From NCBI GenBank assembly GCA_900551455.1, contig URVV01000005.1, positions 12,057 to 76,056 on the forward strand: a stretch of 64,000 nt of DNA. Direction: 5' to 3'. This DNA is from an uncultured Mycoplasmatota bacterium. GTDB taxonomy: Bacteria; Bacillota_I; Bacilli_A; RF39; UBA660. The notes under the pieces are model-generated. The model had not been told where the DNA came from. It did no database searches and saw only the letters and a program-made list of their open reading frames with translations. This document shows positions 8,926 to 16,823 of this stretch, one piece after another (the stretch's first letter is position 1; every line of letters starts with the position of its first letter). The position numbers were made by a program, and so were the translations under genes.

Positions 8926-9546
8926 CTAAAGTTTAGTTTTTTTTAAAACTCTTTCATATAACTCGTCTGCATACTTAAAGCTAACTATCTCTTTAAAATT
9001 ATCAATATATTTTCCTCGATCATTTTGATAATTTAAATAATAAGCATGTTCCCATAAATCAATATTAAATAGAGGAATATAACCTTCCAATAAAGGAGTA
9101 TCTTGATTACTAGTATTAACTATTTCTATCTCTCTATCTTTATTAATAACTAAAAAAGTATATCCCGATCCCTTTACTTTTAATGCCATATCCTTAAAAC
9201 TATTCCAAAAGTTATCAAAACTACCATACTTACTAATAATCTTACTATTTAAGTTCCCCTTAGGCAAATACTTCTCCTTATTCATACTTTCCCAATATAA
9301 AATATGATTTAAAACTCCTCCCAAATTAAATAAAATATTATCTCTATCCTCAACAGAAAAACTATTAATACGCTGTAAAAGTTCATATAAATTATCTTGA
9401 TAATCATAATTATTCTTCTCTAACAACTTATTTAAATTATTCAAATAAGTTCTCATATGTTTATTATAATGTAATCCCATCGTATGAGTATCTATATATG
9501 GTTCTAAATCCTCAAATAAATACTTAAGTTTAGGCAACTGATACAT
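8926..9546 (-). CDS. sodA: Iron/manganese superoxide dismutase
   Basis: Detoxifies superoxide to hydrogen peroxide and oxygen. The 206-residue protein has the four metal ligands: His in GLHYNKH, His in GVLNHILYW, and Asp and His in DLWEHAYYLNY. The second-shell Tyr and His of the first helix (HYNKHMRTYL) are kept, but the usual HH pair reads HM, and the common GGH motif reads GGV. A Gly at the position of MnSOD Gly77 and a Gln in SNQDTPLL, at the MnSOD Gln146 position, favour the Mn-type or a cambialistic enzyme. The start at MYQLPK (9546) is chosen because the upstream ATG supplies the GGAG of the ribosome binding site. Confidence 0.85.
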   Translation of the reverse strand: MYQLPKLKYLFEDLEPYIDTHTMGLHYNKHMRTYLNNLNKLLEKNNYDYQDNLYELLQRINSFSVEDRDNILFNLGGVLNHILYWESMNKEKYLPKGNLNSKIISKYGSFDNFWNSFKDMALKVKGSGYTFLVINKDREIEIVNTSNQDTPLLEGYIPLFNIDLWEHAYYLNYQNDRGKYIDNFKEIVSFKYADELYERVLKKTKL

Positions 9547-9603
9547 TTTATCACTCTCCATTTAAATGTATGATAAAACTAATAAAATTACCCAATAATA
9601 ATT

Positions 9604-10188
9604 CTATTTATCAACCTGTTCAGTACTGCATAAACCATTATGATCTTTAAAATAATCTTCAATATGAGCAACAACTTGATTAGCATCATCAAATCTAAAA
9701 ATATCAATATGATTACTAATCCAAGCATCACCACCAGCATTTATAATCTGATAATTTTTATTATAGTCAACATCATATAAGTAAATTTCTCCATCTAATT
9801 GACATTTAACAGAATATCCCCCAACAACCACATTATCTCTATTATTTATTCTAAAAATAATAAACAAAGCAATCGCAATTATAACAATAACAAAGATAAC
9901 TACTAAAAATATTCCCATTACCTTTAATATTCCTATTGTAATACCGGCTAATCTTTCAGTATTACTAATCTTTTGTACTAAAATATTATTTATATCATTG
10001 TTAGTTAATTCATCCAAACTAACATCAAATATTTTAGCTAACATTTTAGCCTGATTAATATCCGGAGTCGTATCCCCAAGTTCCCATTTTGATATTGTCT
10101 GTCTAGTTACTCCAATCATCTCAGCTAATTCTTCCTGTGAAAGATTCTTCTTTTTTCTTAAATATCCTATTTTATTTCCTAAATTCAT
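9604..10188 (-). CDS. XRE-family regulator with C-terminal membrane segment
   Basis: Residues 1-65 form a Cro/CI-type helix-turn-helix (LGNKIGYLRKKKNLSQEELA, MIGVTRQTISKWELG). A linker leads to one strong membrane segment (about residues 85-112) and a C-terminal domain of about 75 residues with beta-rich pattern (VVGGYSVKCQLDGEIYLYDV), probably outside the membrane. The arrangement suggests a membrane-tethered regulator that senses a signal outside the cell, but no ligand can be proposed. Start at ATG 10188 has AAAGGAGAG at proper spacing; the longer GTG form starts inside that site. Confidence 0.75.
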   Translation of the reverse strand: MNLGNKIGYLRKKKNLSQEELAEMIGVTRQTISKWELGDTTPDINQAKMLAKIFDVSLDELTNNDINNILVQKISNTERLAGITIGILKVMGIFLVVIFVIVIIAIALFIIFRINNRDNVVVGGYSVKCQLDGEIYLYDVDYNKNYQIINAGGDAWISNHIDIFRFDDANQVVAHIEDYFKDHNGLCSTEQVDK

Positions 10189-10283
10189 ATTCTCTCCTTT
10201 CACAAAAAATCATATAATTTTCTCTTACAAAAATCTACCAATATTCTCTGGAATCTTCGCAATTATTCTTAACATTTAAAAGT

Positions 10284-10769
10284 TTATCTATGGATCTTCT
10301 TAAAAAATAAATAATAAATTAATATTCCATCTATTAGAAAATCATACACCCTTAATCTATCAAATAAAATAATACTAGATAAAATAGCAATACTTACAAT
10401 TCCTAAACTTATAATTTTAGAAAAGACTCCTTTTTCTTTAGTCATCCAAGCAAAATAAGCCATTACTGGAGAACAAAAAGCAAATACCGTCCATCCAATA
10501 ATAAATTCTTTACTATAAACCCCATCACTAATAAATGCCACAAAATAATAAGTTATAAGCATACCTAGACAAAACAGTAAAATATTAACCATTGCCCCCT
10601 TTTTAGAATCACTATAAATAGAAATTAAAACCCCAAATAAAATCCATATTGCCATTTGTGAAAAAATATTTCCTAAATTTTGAGCATATATATCAAATAA
10701 TCTACTAATAACTCCTAATAAAAGTCCTATTACAAACATACTTAAAGGATTTAAAATATACTTTTTCAT
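10284..10769 (-). CDS. Small polytopic membrane protein, unknown
   Basis: A 161-residue protein with about five membrane segments and no catalytic motif that I recognise. Conserved-looking polar positions inside membranes include SRLFDIYAQNLG and CSPVMAYFAWMTKEKG. It may belong to the DUF6518-type group, but this is only a resemblance. Start follows GGAAGGATGATATT. It is upstream of the XRE-membrane regulator on the same strand with an 80-base gap, so co-regulation is possible. Confidence 0.5.
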   Translation of the reverse strand: MKKYILNPLSMFVIGLLLGVISRLFDIYAQNLGNIFSQMAIWILFGVLISIYSDSKKGAMVNILLFCLGMLITYYFVAFISDGVYSKEFIIGWTVFAFCSPVMAYFAWMTKEKGVFSKIISLGIVSIAILSSIILFDRLRVYDFLIDGILIYYLFFKKIHR

Positions 10770-10790
10770 AATATCATCCTTCCTTCTAAA

Positions 10791-10994
10791 TCATATTTTC
10801 TTAAACAATATTACTTTTTCTTTCATTAGTATTCTCTCAACTTCATACCCATATTCTTTCAATTCCTTCTTATAAGTTAAAAAAGAATGATCAATCTCAA
10901 ATCCTAGAATATCTTTTATATCACTATAAGTTAATCTATAATTATCCTTTTTCTTTTCTCTCAAATACTTCCATAATGGCTCATATTTACTCAT
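10791..10994 (-). CDS. Small conserved protein, unknown (PLWKYL type)
   Basis: A 67-residue soluble protein beginning MSKYEPLWKYLREKKK and containing LTYSDIKDILGFEIDHSFL and a terminal basic VILFKKI. This PLW-YL...F-I-I-G-I--S--Y pattern is common in small uncharacterised Firmicutes proteins and could be DNA- or protein-binding. The start at 10994 follows GGAGG by six bases; longer forms have no ribosome binding site. It ends just before the membrane protein gene downstream. Confidence 0.55.
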   Translation of the reverse strand: MSKYEPLWKYLREKKKDNYRLTYSDIKDILGFEIDHSFLTYKKELKEYGYEVERILMKEKVILFKKI

Positions 10995-11079
10995 GCTTTC
11001 CTCCACATATAATTTTATATACATCATTATATCATAGTATCTAAAAAAGAGGGTACAAATCATTGCCCCTCAAATAAAA

Positions 11080-11796
11080 TTATTTCTTTCTTAAAATAAT
11101 TGCTATAAAATTTAAGTATTTCAATGCTCCAGCTTCGATAGCTCTCCTATCATTTTTAGCATATTCATTATCACATTTTATCCAATCATTCCAACACTCT
11201 TCATTACTTTCCATCTCATAAATAGAAACAATTTCACATTTTTTTGACTTAGAAATAATATTTTTCCAATATTTTATATCATGGATATAATCTAATTGCT
11301 CCTTAGTCCAAGATAACAACAGTTCTTTATGAATTTTCCTATGACAATCCTTTTTCATTCCAGGTACTACTATATAAACATATCCACCAGTCTTTATAAA
11401 TGGTAAAAGCTTTTCATCCAAATAATTTTCATCTCTTCCAAAATAATTGTAAGAATCCGTACTAACAACTGCATCAAAAAAATCCTTATCATATTTTAAG
11501 TCATTTGCATCAGCACATACAGGAATAATTTGTTCACCAGTTAAACTCATTTCATTAAAAAACTTTCTATTTACTTCTGGATCACTCCAAAGATCAGTTG
11601 CATATACCTTAAATCCATATTCTTTTACTAAAAAAACTGCCGTAATACCTTGACCACTTCCAAGATCCATTACTATAGAACCCCGCTTAGTTCTATTATT
11701 ATTCATAAGTTCTTCTTCTAATTTTAATGGGTTAGGTCCCATAATCTTTTGATTAACTAAGTCTATATTATATTTTTTTGCTTTCTCATATTTCAT
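11080..11796 (-). CDS. Class I SAM-dependent methyltransferase
   Basis: A 238-residue methyltransferase with motif I SIVMDLGSGQGITAVFL (about residues 40-56), an acidic second strand KVYATDLWSD, and motif IV FDAVVSTDSYNYFG. The sequence resembles UbiE/cyclopropane-synthase-like small-molecule methyltransferases; the substrate is not identifiable. The C-terminal third (about 150-238) is lysine-rich and contains an insertion relative to the minimal fold. Start follows AGGAGGAGATAAG. It heads a run of four minus-strand genes. Confidence 0.72.
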   Translation of the reverse strand: MKYEKAKKYNIDLVNQKIMGPNPLKLEEELMNNNRTKRGSIVMDLGSGQGITAVFLVKEYGFKVYATDLWSDPEVNRKFFNEMSLTGEQIIPVCADANDLKYDKDFFDAVVSTDSYNYFGRDENYLDEKLLPFIKTGGYVYIVVPGMKKDCHRKIHKELLLSWTKEQLDYIHDIKYWKNIISKSKKCEIVSIYEMESNEECWNDWIKCDNEYAKNDRRAIEAGALKYLNFIAIILRKK

Positions 11797-11885
11797 CTTA
11801 TCTCCTCCTATAATTTCACATTATAAATTATAGTTGAGATCCAATATACCAATACTAATTTTTTCCAAAAATTTCCTCCCAAAAA

Positions 11886-12092
11886 CTACTTTTTTTCATT
11901 TTTCTGACTATTAGTTATGTAATTAACAGTAAGAATAATTCCTACTAAATTAATTCCAATAGAAAGTCCAAGCAACAATCCACTTCCAAATTCTGCTAAA
12001 GAACTCTTTTCATTTCCAATAAAATATATATAAGATAAATATAATATATTTCCTAAAATAATTAATCCTGTTCCAGACTTTAATTTATTCAT
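11886..12092 (-). CDS. Small two-helix membrane protein, unknown
   Basis: A 68-residue protein with two hydrophobic segments (about residues 7-24 and 34-56) and a lysine-rich C-terminus (SQKNEKK). No family recognised. The start at ATG 12092 is fixed by AGAAGGAGG at ideal spacing; the longer form lacks a binding site. It stands alone, 89 bases before the methyltransferase start on the same strand. Confidence 0.55.
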   Translation of the reverse strand: MNKLKSGTGLIILGNILYLSYIYFIGNEKSSLAEFGSGLLLGLSIGINLVGIILTVNYITNSQKNEKK

Positions 12093-12242
12093 CTTATATC
12101 CTCCTTCTAATATAAAAATCACTCAATGTATAGTATTCCCCTTTAAATAATTTTTAAAATATTGAGTACCTTTTTAAATTTTGTATTCCTAAATTATCAT
12201 CTACTTTTGATAATTTTTGCACAATTATAGTACAATTTAATA

Positions 12243-12266
12243 TAAAAACTCGAAAAAAATCGAGTT
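12243..12266 (-). terminator. Terminator of tRNA-Thr
   Basis: Hairpin AACTCG-loop-CGAGTT on the minus strand followed by TTTATA, 12 bases after the tRNA CCA end. Confidence 0.5.
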
Positions 12267-12277
12267 ATCAATCAATC

Positions 12278-12351
12278 TGGTGCCGCTTGGCAGAATTGAA
12301 CTGCCCTCTGAAGCTTACCATGCTTCTGTTCTACCACTAAACTAAAGCGGC
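12278..12351 (-). tRNA. tRNA-Thr (anticodon GGT)
   Basis: Complete cloverleaf read on the minus strand: acceptor GCCGCTT pairs with AAGCGGC, D-arm GTTT/GAAC, anticodon stem GAAGC/GCTTC with loop ATGGTAA, variable loop of four bases, T-arm GGCAG/CTGCC with loop TTCAATT, encoded CCA. The anticodon GGT reads ACC and ACU. Confidence 0.93.
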
Positions 12352-12426
12352 TAAATTTCCCCCAAACAAAATTATATAATATAAATTAAAAAAAATAAAC
12401 CATTTAATATAAAAAAATTAAAAATA

Positions 12427-12435
12427 TGTTAAAAT
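12427..12435 (+). promoter_or_regulatory. Extended -10 promoter candidate for the DUF362 gene
   Basis: TGT followed by TAAAAT, 22 bases upstream of the start codon at 12458. The surrounding AATATGTTAAAATAA is repeated in front of rlmH (56615-56627). Confidence 0.4.
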
Positions 12436-12457
12436 AACTATATGGAGATGATTATAA

Positions 12458-13324
12458 ATGAAAAGTAAAGTCTATTTTACTCAAAAACTATCAAGCAGTT
12501 CCTTAGTAGATATATATCAAAAAGCTAATGTTAACTTAACCGGAAAAGTAGCCGTAAAAGTTCATTCTGGAGAAGCTGGAAATCAAAACTTTCTTCGCCC
12601 AGAATACTTTAAAGATTTAATTAACTATGTATCAGGAACCGTTGTTGAATGCAATACAGCCTATGATGGAAAAAGAAATACAACTGAAAAACACCAACAA
12701 TTATTAAAAGATCATAAATGGACTGAATATTTTAATGTTGACCTATTAGATGCCACCGAACCAGATTTAGAAGTATCTATTCCTAACGGGAAAGTAATCA
12801 AGAAAAACTTTTTAGGAAAAAATATTAAAAACTACGACTCAATGCTAGTCTTATCACATTTTAAAGGTCACCCAATGGGCGGATACGGTGGTGCATTAAA
12901 ACAACTATCTATCGGATGTGCTTCTTCCTATGGAAAAGCTTATATTCATGGGGCAGGGGATCCAGCAAAACTTTGGACCGCCAATCACGATTCATTTCTA
13001 GAATCAATGGCTGATGCCGCCTCATCCGTAACCAAGTTATTTAATAATAATATCGTCTACATTAATGTTATGTCCAATATGTCCGTCGACTGTGATTGTT
13101 GTGCCAAAGCTGAAGAACCATGTATGAAAGACATCGGCATACTTCTATCAACTGATCCCGTTGCTATAGACAAAGCTTGCCTAGATTTAGTATACAATTC
13201 CACAGATCCAGGAAAAGAACATTTAATTGAAAGAATCGAATCAAGAAATGGTACTCATACCATCGAATGTGCTAAAGAACTAGGAATTGGTTCTACAGAA
13301 TATGAATTAATAAACATTGATTAA
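12458..13324 (+). CDS. DUF362-domain protein
   Basis: A 288-residue soluble protein of the DUF362 family, whose members often occur with ferredoxin domains and whose function is unknown. Characteristic segments are KVHSGEAGNQNFLRP, VLSHFKGHPMGGYGGALKQLSIG and the C-terminal DIGILLSTDPVAIDKACLDLV. A cysteine group VDCDCCAKAEEPCM (about residues 209-222) could bind metal or an iron-sulphur cluster, but no classic 4Fe-4S ferredoxin motif is present. The ribosome binding site is GGAG with an 11-base spacing. The following endolysin-like gene is 68 bases downstream on the same strand. Confidence 0.82.
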   Translation: MKSKVYFTQKLSSSSLVDIYQKANVNLTGKVAVKVHSGEAGNQNFLRPEYFKDLINYVSGTVVECNTAYDGKRNTTEKHQQLLKDHKWTEYFNVDLLDATEPDLEVSIPNGKVIKKNFLGKNIKNYDSMLVLSHFKGHPMGGYGGALKQLSIGCASSYGKAYIHGAGDPAKLWTANHDSFLESMADAASSVTKLFNNNIVYINVMSNMSVDCDCCAKAEEPCMKDIGILLSTDPVAIDKACLDLVYNSTDPGKEHLIERIESRNGTHTIECAKELGIGSTEYELINID

Positions 13325-13350
13325 TAATAAACAATTACCATAACCATAAA

Positions 13351-13389
13351 ATCACTCCCTTCATAAAATATCATAAGGAAGGAAGTGAT
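13351..13389 (+). promoter_or_regulatory. Stem-loop covering the ribosome binding site of the endolysin-like gene
   Basis: ATCACT-CC-C-TTC pairs with GAAGG-A-AGTGAT (one bulged base on each side), placing most of the AAGGAAGGAAGTGA binding site in a stem immediately before the likely start at 13393. No T-run follows, so it is not a plain terminator. Confidence 0.45.
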
Positions 13390-13392
13390 ACT

Positions 13393-14220
13393 ATCAATTG
13401 TAGAGTATTACAAAGCGGAAAATGCGAAATAACACAGTGGTATGGTAATAACGGCCACAGAGGCATCGATATTGTCGGAGCAAACTATACCTTAGATAAA
13501 GTCGTAGCTCACAGTTCTGGAATTATCTCATATATCCAAGATGGCTACGACAATATGCGTGGAAGTTCCGGTAACGCCTCATATGGTAACTATATAAAAA
13601 TAGAACACGATAACAACATAACAACCTTATATGCCCATCTAGAGAAAGGAATAAAGTTAAAAAAAGGACAAAAAGTAGAAAAAGGACAATTTTTAGGAAA
13701 TATGTCGGATAGTGGAAACGCTTATGGCAAACATTTACATTTTGAAATATATAACGGCCCCACAAGACTAGATCCAATAAAATATTTAGATGCAGATCTA
13801 ACTTCAAATACAAAACCAACTAGTAAATCTCTAACTATTGGCACCACTGTAACAATTAATGGCGTATATAAATCAAGTACCAGTAAAGACCGTTTAACCC
13901 CATTAATAAAAAGTGGCATAATTACCCGTATTATTGAAAACGCTCCTAATCCATATCTCCTAAATAACGGCGATATCGGTTGGATAAACGAATCATGTAT
14001 TGTTAAAACAACATCCGAAGAAAAAAATCAATACCTATCAAATCCTAACTATACCGGTTTCTCAATCGTTGATGCCCTAAAAGGAATTAATATAGATTCC
14101 TCATACAATTATCGTTCTACCTTAGCAAAACTCAATAACATCGAAAACTATACTGGTACCGGTATTCAAAATACTCAAATGTTAAACCTTTTAAAACAAG
14201 GAAAATTAAAATATAAATAA
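13393..14220 (+). CDS. Endolysin-like M23 peptidase with SH3-like and Cpl-7-type C-terminal domains; non-canonical start
   Basis: A peptidoglycan endopeptidase of LytM/M23 type with an intact zinc site: GHRGIDI (His, Asp), TLYAHLEKG and KHLHFEI (HxH). The middle part (about residues 140-210, TIGTTVTINGVYK to NGDIGWINESCIV) resembles SH3-like tails of phage lysins. The last 50 residues (IVDALKGINIDSSYNYRSTL, then NIENYTGTGIQNTQMLNLL) match the CW_7/Cpl-7-type wall-binding repeat. The first ATG (13555) would delete the His-x-x-x-Asp ligand motif, so the gene must start upstream. The frame is open from 13321 but holds no ATG, GTG, TTG or CTG. ATC at 13393, placed after AAGGAAGGAAGTGA, is the best candidate and would give MNCRVLQSGK. 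No signal peptide and no holin neighbour. Confidence 0.7.
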   Translation: MNCRVLQSGKCEITQWYGNNGHRGIDIVGANYTLDKVVAHSSGIISYIQDGYDNMRGSSGNASYGNYIKIEHDNNITTLYAHLEKGIKLKKGQKVEKGQFLGNMSDSGNAYGKHLHFEIYNGPTRLDPIKYLDADLTSNTKPTSKSLTIGTTVTINGVYKSSTSKDRLTPLIKSGIITRIIENAPNPYLLNNGDIGWINESCIVKTTSEEKNQYLSNPNYTGFSIVDALKGINIDSSYNYRSTLAKLNNIENYTGTGIQNTQMLNLLKQGKLKYK

Positions 14221-14228
14221 AGTAAAAA

Positions 14229-14261
14229 AGCATCTATGTATATCTATCATAGATGATTTTT
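14229..14261 (+). terminator. Weak intrinsic terminator
   Basis: CATCTATG paired with CATAGATG followed by ATTTTT, between the endolysin-like gene and the P-type ATPase; the T-run is short. Confidence 0.5.
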
Positions 14262-14273
14262 AAAGGAGATTAT

Positions 14274-16763
14274 ATGAAATATCAAGGATTAACCGACAAA
14301 GAAGTCATTGAATTAAGAAAAAAATATGGAAAAAATGAATTAAATAAAAATAAAAAAGAAAACTTTTTAAAAAAGCTGATCTTAATTATTTGTGAACCAA
14401 TGTTCCTTATGCTATTAATATCAGCTACCATCTACTTCCTTTTAGGATCACCTCGTGATGGTATAATAATGTTAATCTTTGTAGTAGGCATTATTTCCAT
14501 AGATATAATTCAAGAATGGAAAACCGACAAAACCATTAAAGCATTAAAAAAATTATCATCTCCTCAAATAACCGTTCTAAGGAATAATCAAAAAGTAGTA
14601 ATTGACAGTAGTCTCTTAGTACCCGGAGATATTATCTACATTCACGAAGGAGTAAAAATTCCTGCTGATGGTTATGTTATTAAAAGTAACAATTTAAAAG
14701 TAGATGAATCAACCTTAACTGGCGAATCAATAAATGTATATAAAACAACAGATCCAGACCTATCATCAAACCATTGGCTTAAAAACTATTGTTACCAAGG
14801 AACACTAGTAACTGGAGGTACTGGCATTATTAAAGTAGATAAAACAGGTTCTAATACCGAATACGGAAAAATTGGCACCAGTATCAATCGTATAAAGGAA
14901 GACATAAGCCCCCTTCAAAAACAAGTTAATAATTTAGTTAAAACCTGTTCAATAATAGCTATAATTCTATTTCTATTAGTAACTATCTTAAATTTTATCA
15001 ATCTATCCTCACTACCATTAAAACAAAGAATAATTGAAAGTATCCTCTCAGGCATCACCCTAGCAATGGCTATGATCCCCGAAGAATTTCCTGTTGTCCT
15101 AACCGTCTTCTTATCAATGGGTGCTTGGCGTTTAGCCAAAAAACATTCCCTCATCAAAAAACTAGAATCAATTGAAACCCTTGGTGCAATATCTGTCCTA
15201 TGCGTAGATAAAACAGGTACCATTACCAAAAATCAAATGGAAATAACAAAAATTTATTACGAAAACTGTCAAGAAAAAGACTTAATAAAAGCAATGTGTC
15301 TATGTTCTGAAGAAGATACCTATGATCCAATGGAGCAAGCTATTTTTAACTATGCAAAAAAAATAGGACTTACCAAAGAAGAAATATACATAGGTACCAA
15401 AATAAAAAATTATCCTTTTCTGAATGAAAATAAAATGATGGCTTCAATTTGGGAAGAACAAGAAAAAATAAATCTTTATGTCAAAGGATCACCAGAAAAT
15501 ATCCTTAAACAATGTCATCTCTCAAAAGAAAAACTAACTAATATAAATAATAACATTCAAAAAATGCAAGAAGAAGGCTTGAGAGTAATTGCTGTCGCTA
15601 CAAAAAAACATCTAAAAAATGAAAATATTAACAAAGAACTAACTAGCCAAGAATTAACTATCTTAGCCCTAGTAGGATTTCTTGATCCCCCTAAAGATAA
15701 TTTAAAAGAATATATTGAAATATGTAACAAAGCTGGAATAAAAGTAGTAGTAATCACCGGGGATAATGGCCTAACCGCATCCAAAATAGCTTCTACCATC
15801 GGTATACCTAATCCTAATAATATTCTTCCAGGAAATATTCTAGATACCCTAAACGATGAACAATTAAAAGAACAATCAAAAGATATAACTATTTATTCAA
15901 GAGTAATACCAGAACATAAAATGCGTATAGTCAAATCATATCAAGATAAAAATTTAATCGTTGCTATGACAGGCGACGGAGTAAATGATGCTAGTTCTTT
16001 AAAACAAGCTAATATCGGTATTGCTATGGGAAATCGAGGGAGTGAAGTATCAAAAGAATCAGCCGACTTAATTTTATTAGACGACAACTTTAAAACTATT
16101 ATTGATACTATTAAAGACGGACGAAGAATATATGATAATTTAAAAAAATCAATAAGTTATATATTAACTATTCATATTCCTATAGCTATGTCATCATTAG
16201 TAGCCTCTATATTAGGAGTATCCCCTACTAATCTAATGCTCTTACCATTACATATTGTTATCTTAGAATTAATAATAGATCCAACTTGTTCTATTATTCT
16301 AGAAAGAATTCCTCCAGAAGATAACATAATGAATAGACCTCCAAGAAACATAAACGAAAATATTCTTGATAAAGATACTCTAGTTATAAGCCTCCTAAAA
16401 GGAATAACTATCTTTCTAGCAGCTTTTATAACTTACTTCTATTATCTACCAAGTAACGTTTCCTTAGCAAGAACAATGGGATTTATCATTATAGTTATAT
16501 CTAATATCTTTTTAGTAATTATTACCGCAAGTAATCAAAAATATGTCTATCAAACCATTCCATTTCTTCTAAAAGATAAAGTAATAACTAGCATTCATAT
16601 TACAATAATAGCTATCATTCTAATTCTCTTATATACAAAAATAAATACATTTCTAAATCTAACACCCTTATCCTTATCAAACATCATAATATCTATTATA
16701 ATTTCCTTCATCGCTACCTTTTGGTACAAAATAGTAAAATATATAAAGAATAATTATTACTAG
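14274..16763 (+). CDS. P-type cation-transporting ATPase (PEEFP type, calcium-like)
   Basis: An 829-residue P2-type ATPase. Visible motifs are the actuator LTGESINVY, the membrane-four motif AMIPEEFPVVLTV, the phosphorylation site CVDKTGTITKNQM (Asp about residue 312), KGSPENIL in the nucleotide domain, VVITGDNGLTASKIA and the hinge AMTGDGVNDASSLKQANIGIAMG. The PEEFP variant of the usual PEGLP motif defines a group annotated as calcium-transporting HAD-IC ATPases; the transported ion is inferred. About ten membrane segments. The start at 14274 follows AAAGGAG; the longer form has no binding site. Confidence 0.85.
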   Translation: MKYQGLTDKEVIELRKKYGKNELNKNKKENFLKKLILIICEPMFLMLLISATIYFLLGSPRDGIIMLIFVVGIISIDIIQEWKTDKTIKALKKLSSPQITVLRNNQKVVIDSSLLVPGDIIYIHEGVKIPADGYVIKSNNLKVDESTLTGESINVYKTTDPDLSSNHWLKNYCYQGTLVTGGTGIIKVDKTGSNTEYGKIGTSINRIKEDISPLQKQVNNLVKTCSIIAIILFLLVTILNFINLSSLPLKQRIIESILSGITLAMAMIPEEFPVVLTVFLSMGAWRLAKKHSLIKKLESIETLGAISVLCVDKTGTITKNQMEITKIYYENCQEKDLIKAMCLCSEEDTYDPMEQAIFNYAKKIGLTKEEIYIGTKIKNYPFLNENKMMASIWEEQEKINLYVKGSPENILKQCHLSKEKLTNINNNIQKMQEEGLRVIAVATKKHLKNENINKELTSQELTILALVGFLDPPKDNLKEYIEICNKAGIKVVVITGDNGLTASKIASTIGIPNPNNILPGNILDTLNDEQLKEQSKDITIYSRVIPEHKMRIVKSYQDKNLIVAMTGDGVNDASSLKQANIGIAMGNRGSEVSKESADLILLDDNFKTIIDTIKDGRRIYDNLKKSISYILTIHIPIAMSSLVASILGVSPTNLMLLPLHIVILELIIDPTCSIILERIPPEDNIMNRPPRNINENILDKDTLVISLLKGITIFLAAFITYFYYLPSNVSLARTMGFIIIVISNIFLVIITASNQKYVYQTIPFLLKDKVITSIHITIIAIILILLYTKINTFLNLTPLSLSNIIISIIISFIATFWYKIVKYIKNNYY

Positions 16764-16823
16764 ATAAGTATAATTTACATTAAAGATAATTATTCATATT
16801 CTATTACTGAAGGAGGAATTCAC

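Noticed and set aside
16795..16804. CATATTCTAT before the collagen-like gene as a sporulation-type -10 element
   Set aside because: It is too close to the ribosome binding site; the transcript would begin within AAGGAGG. A TATAAT further upstream is more likely, but no -35 is convincing.
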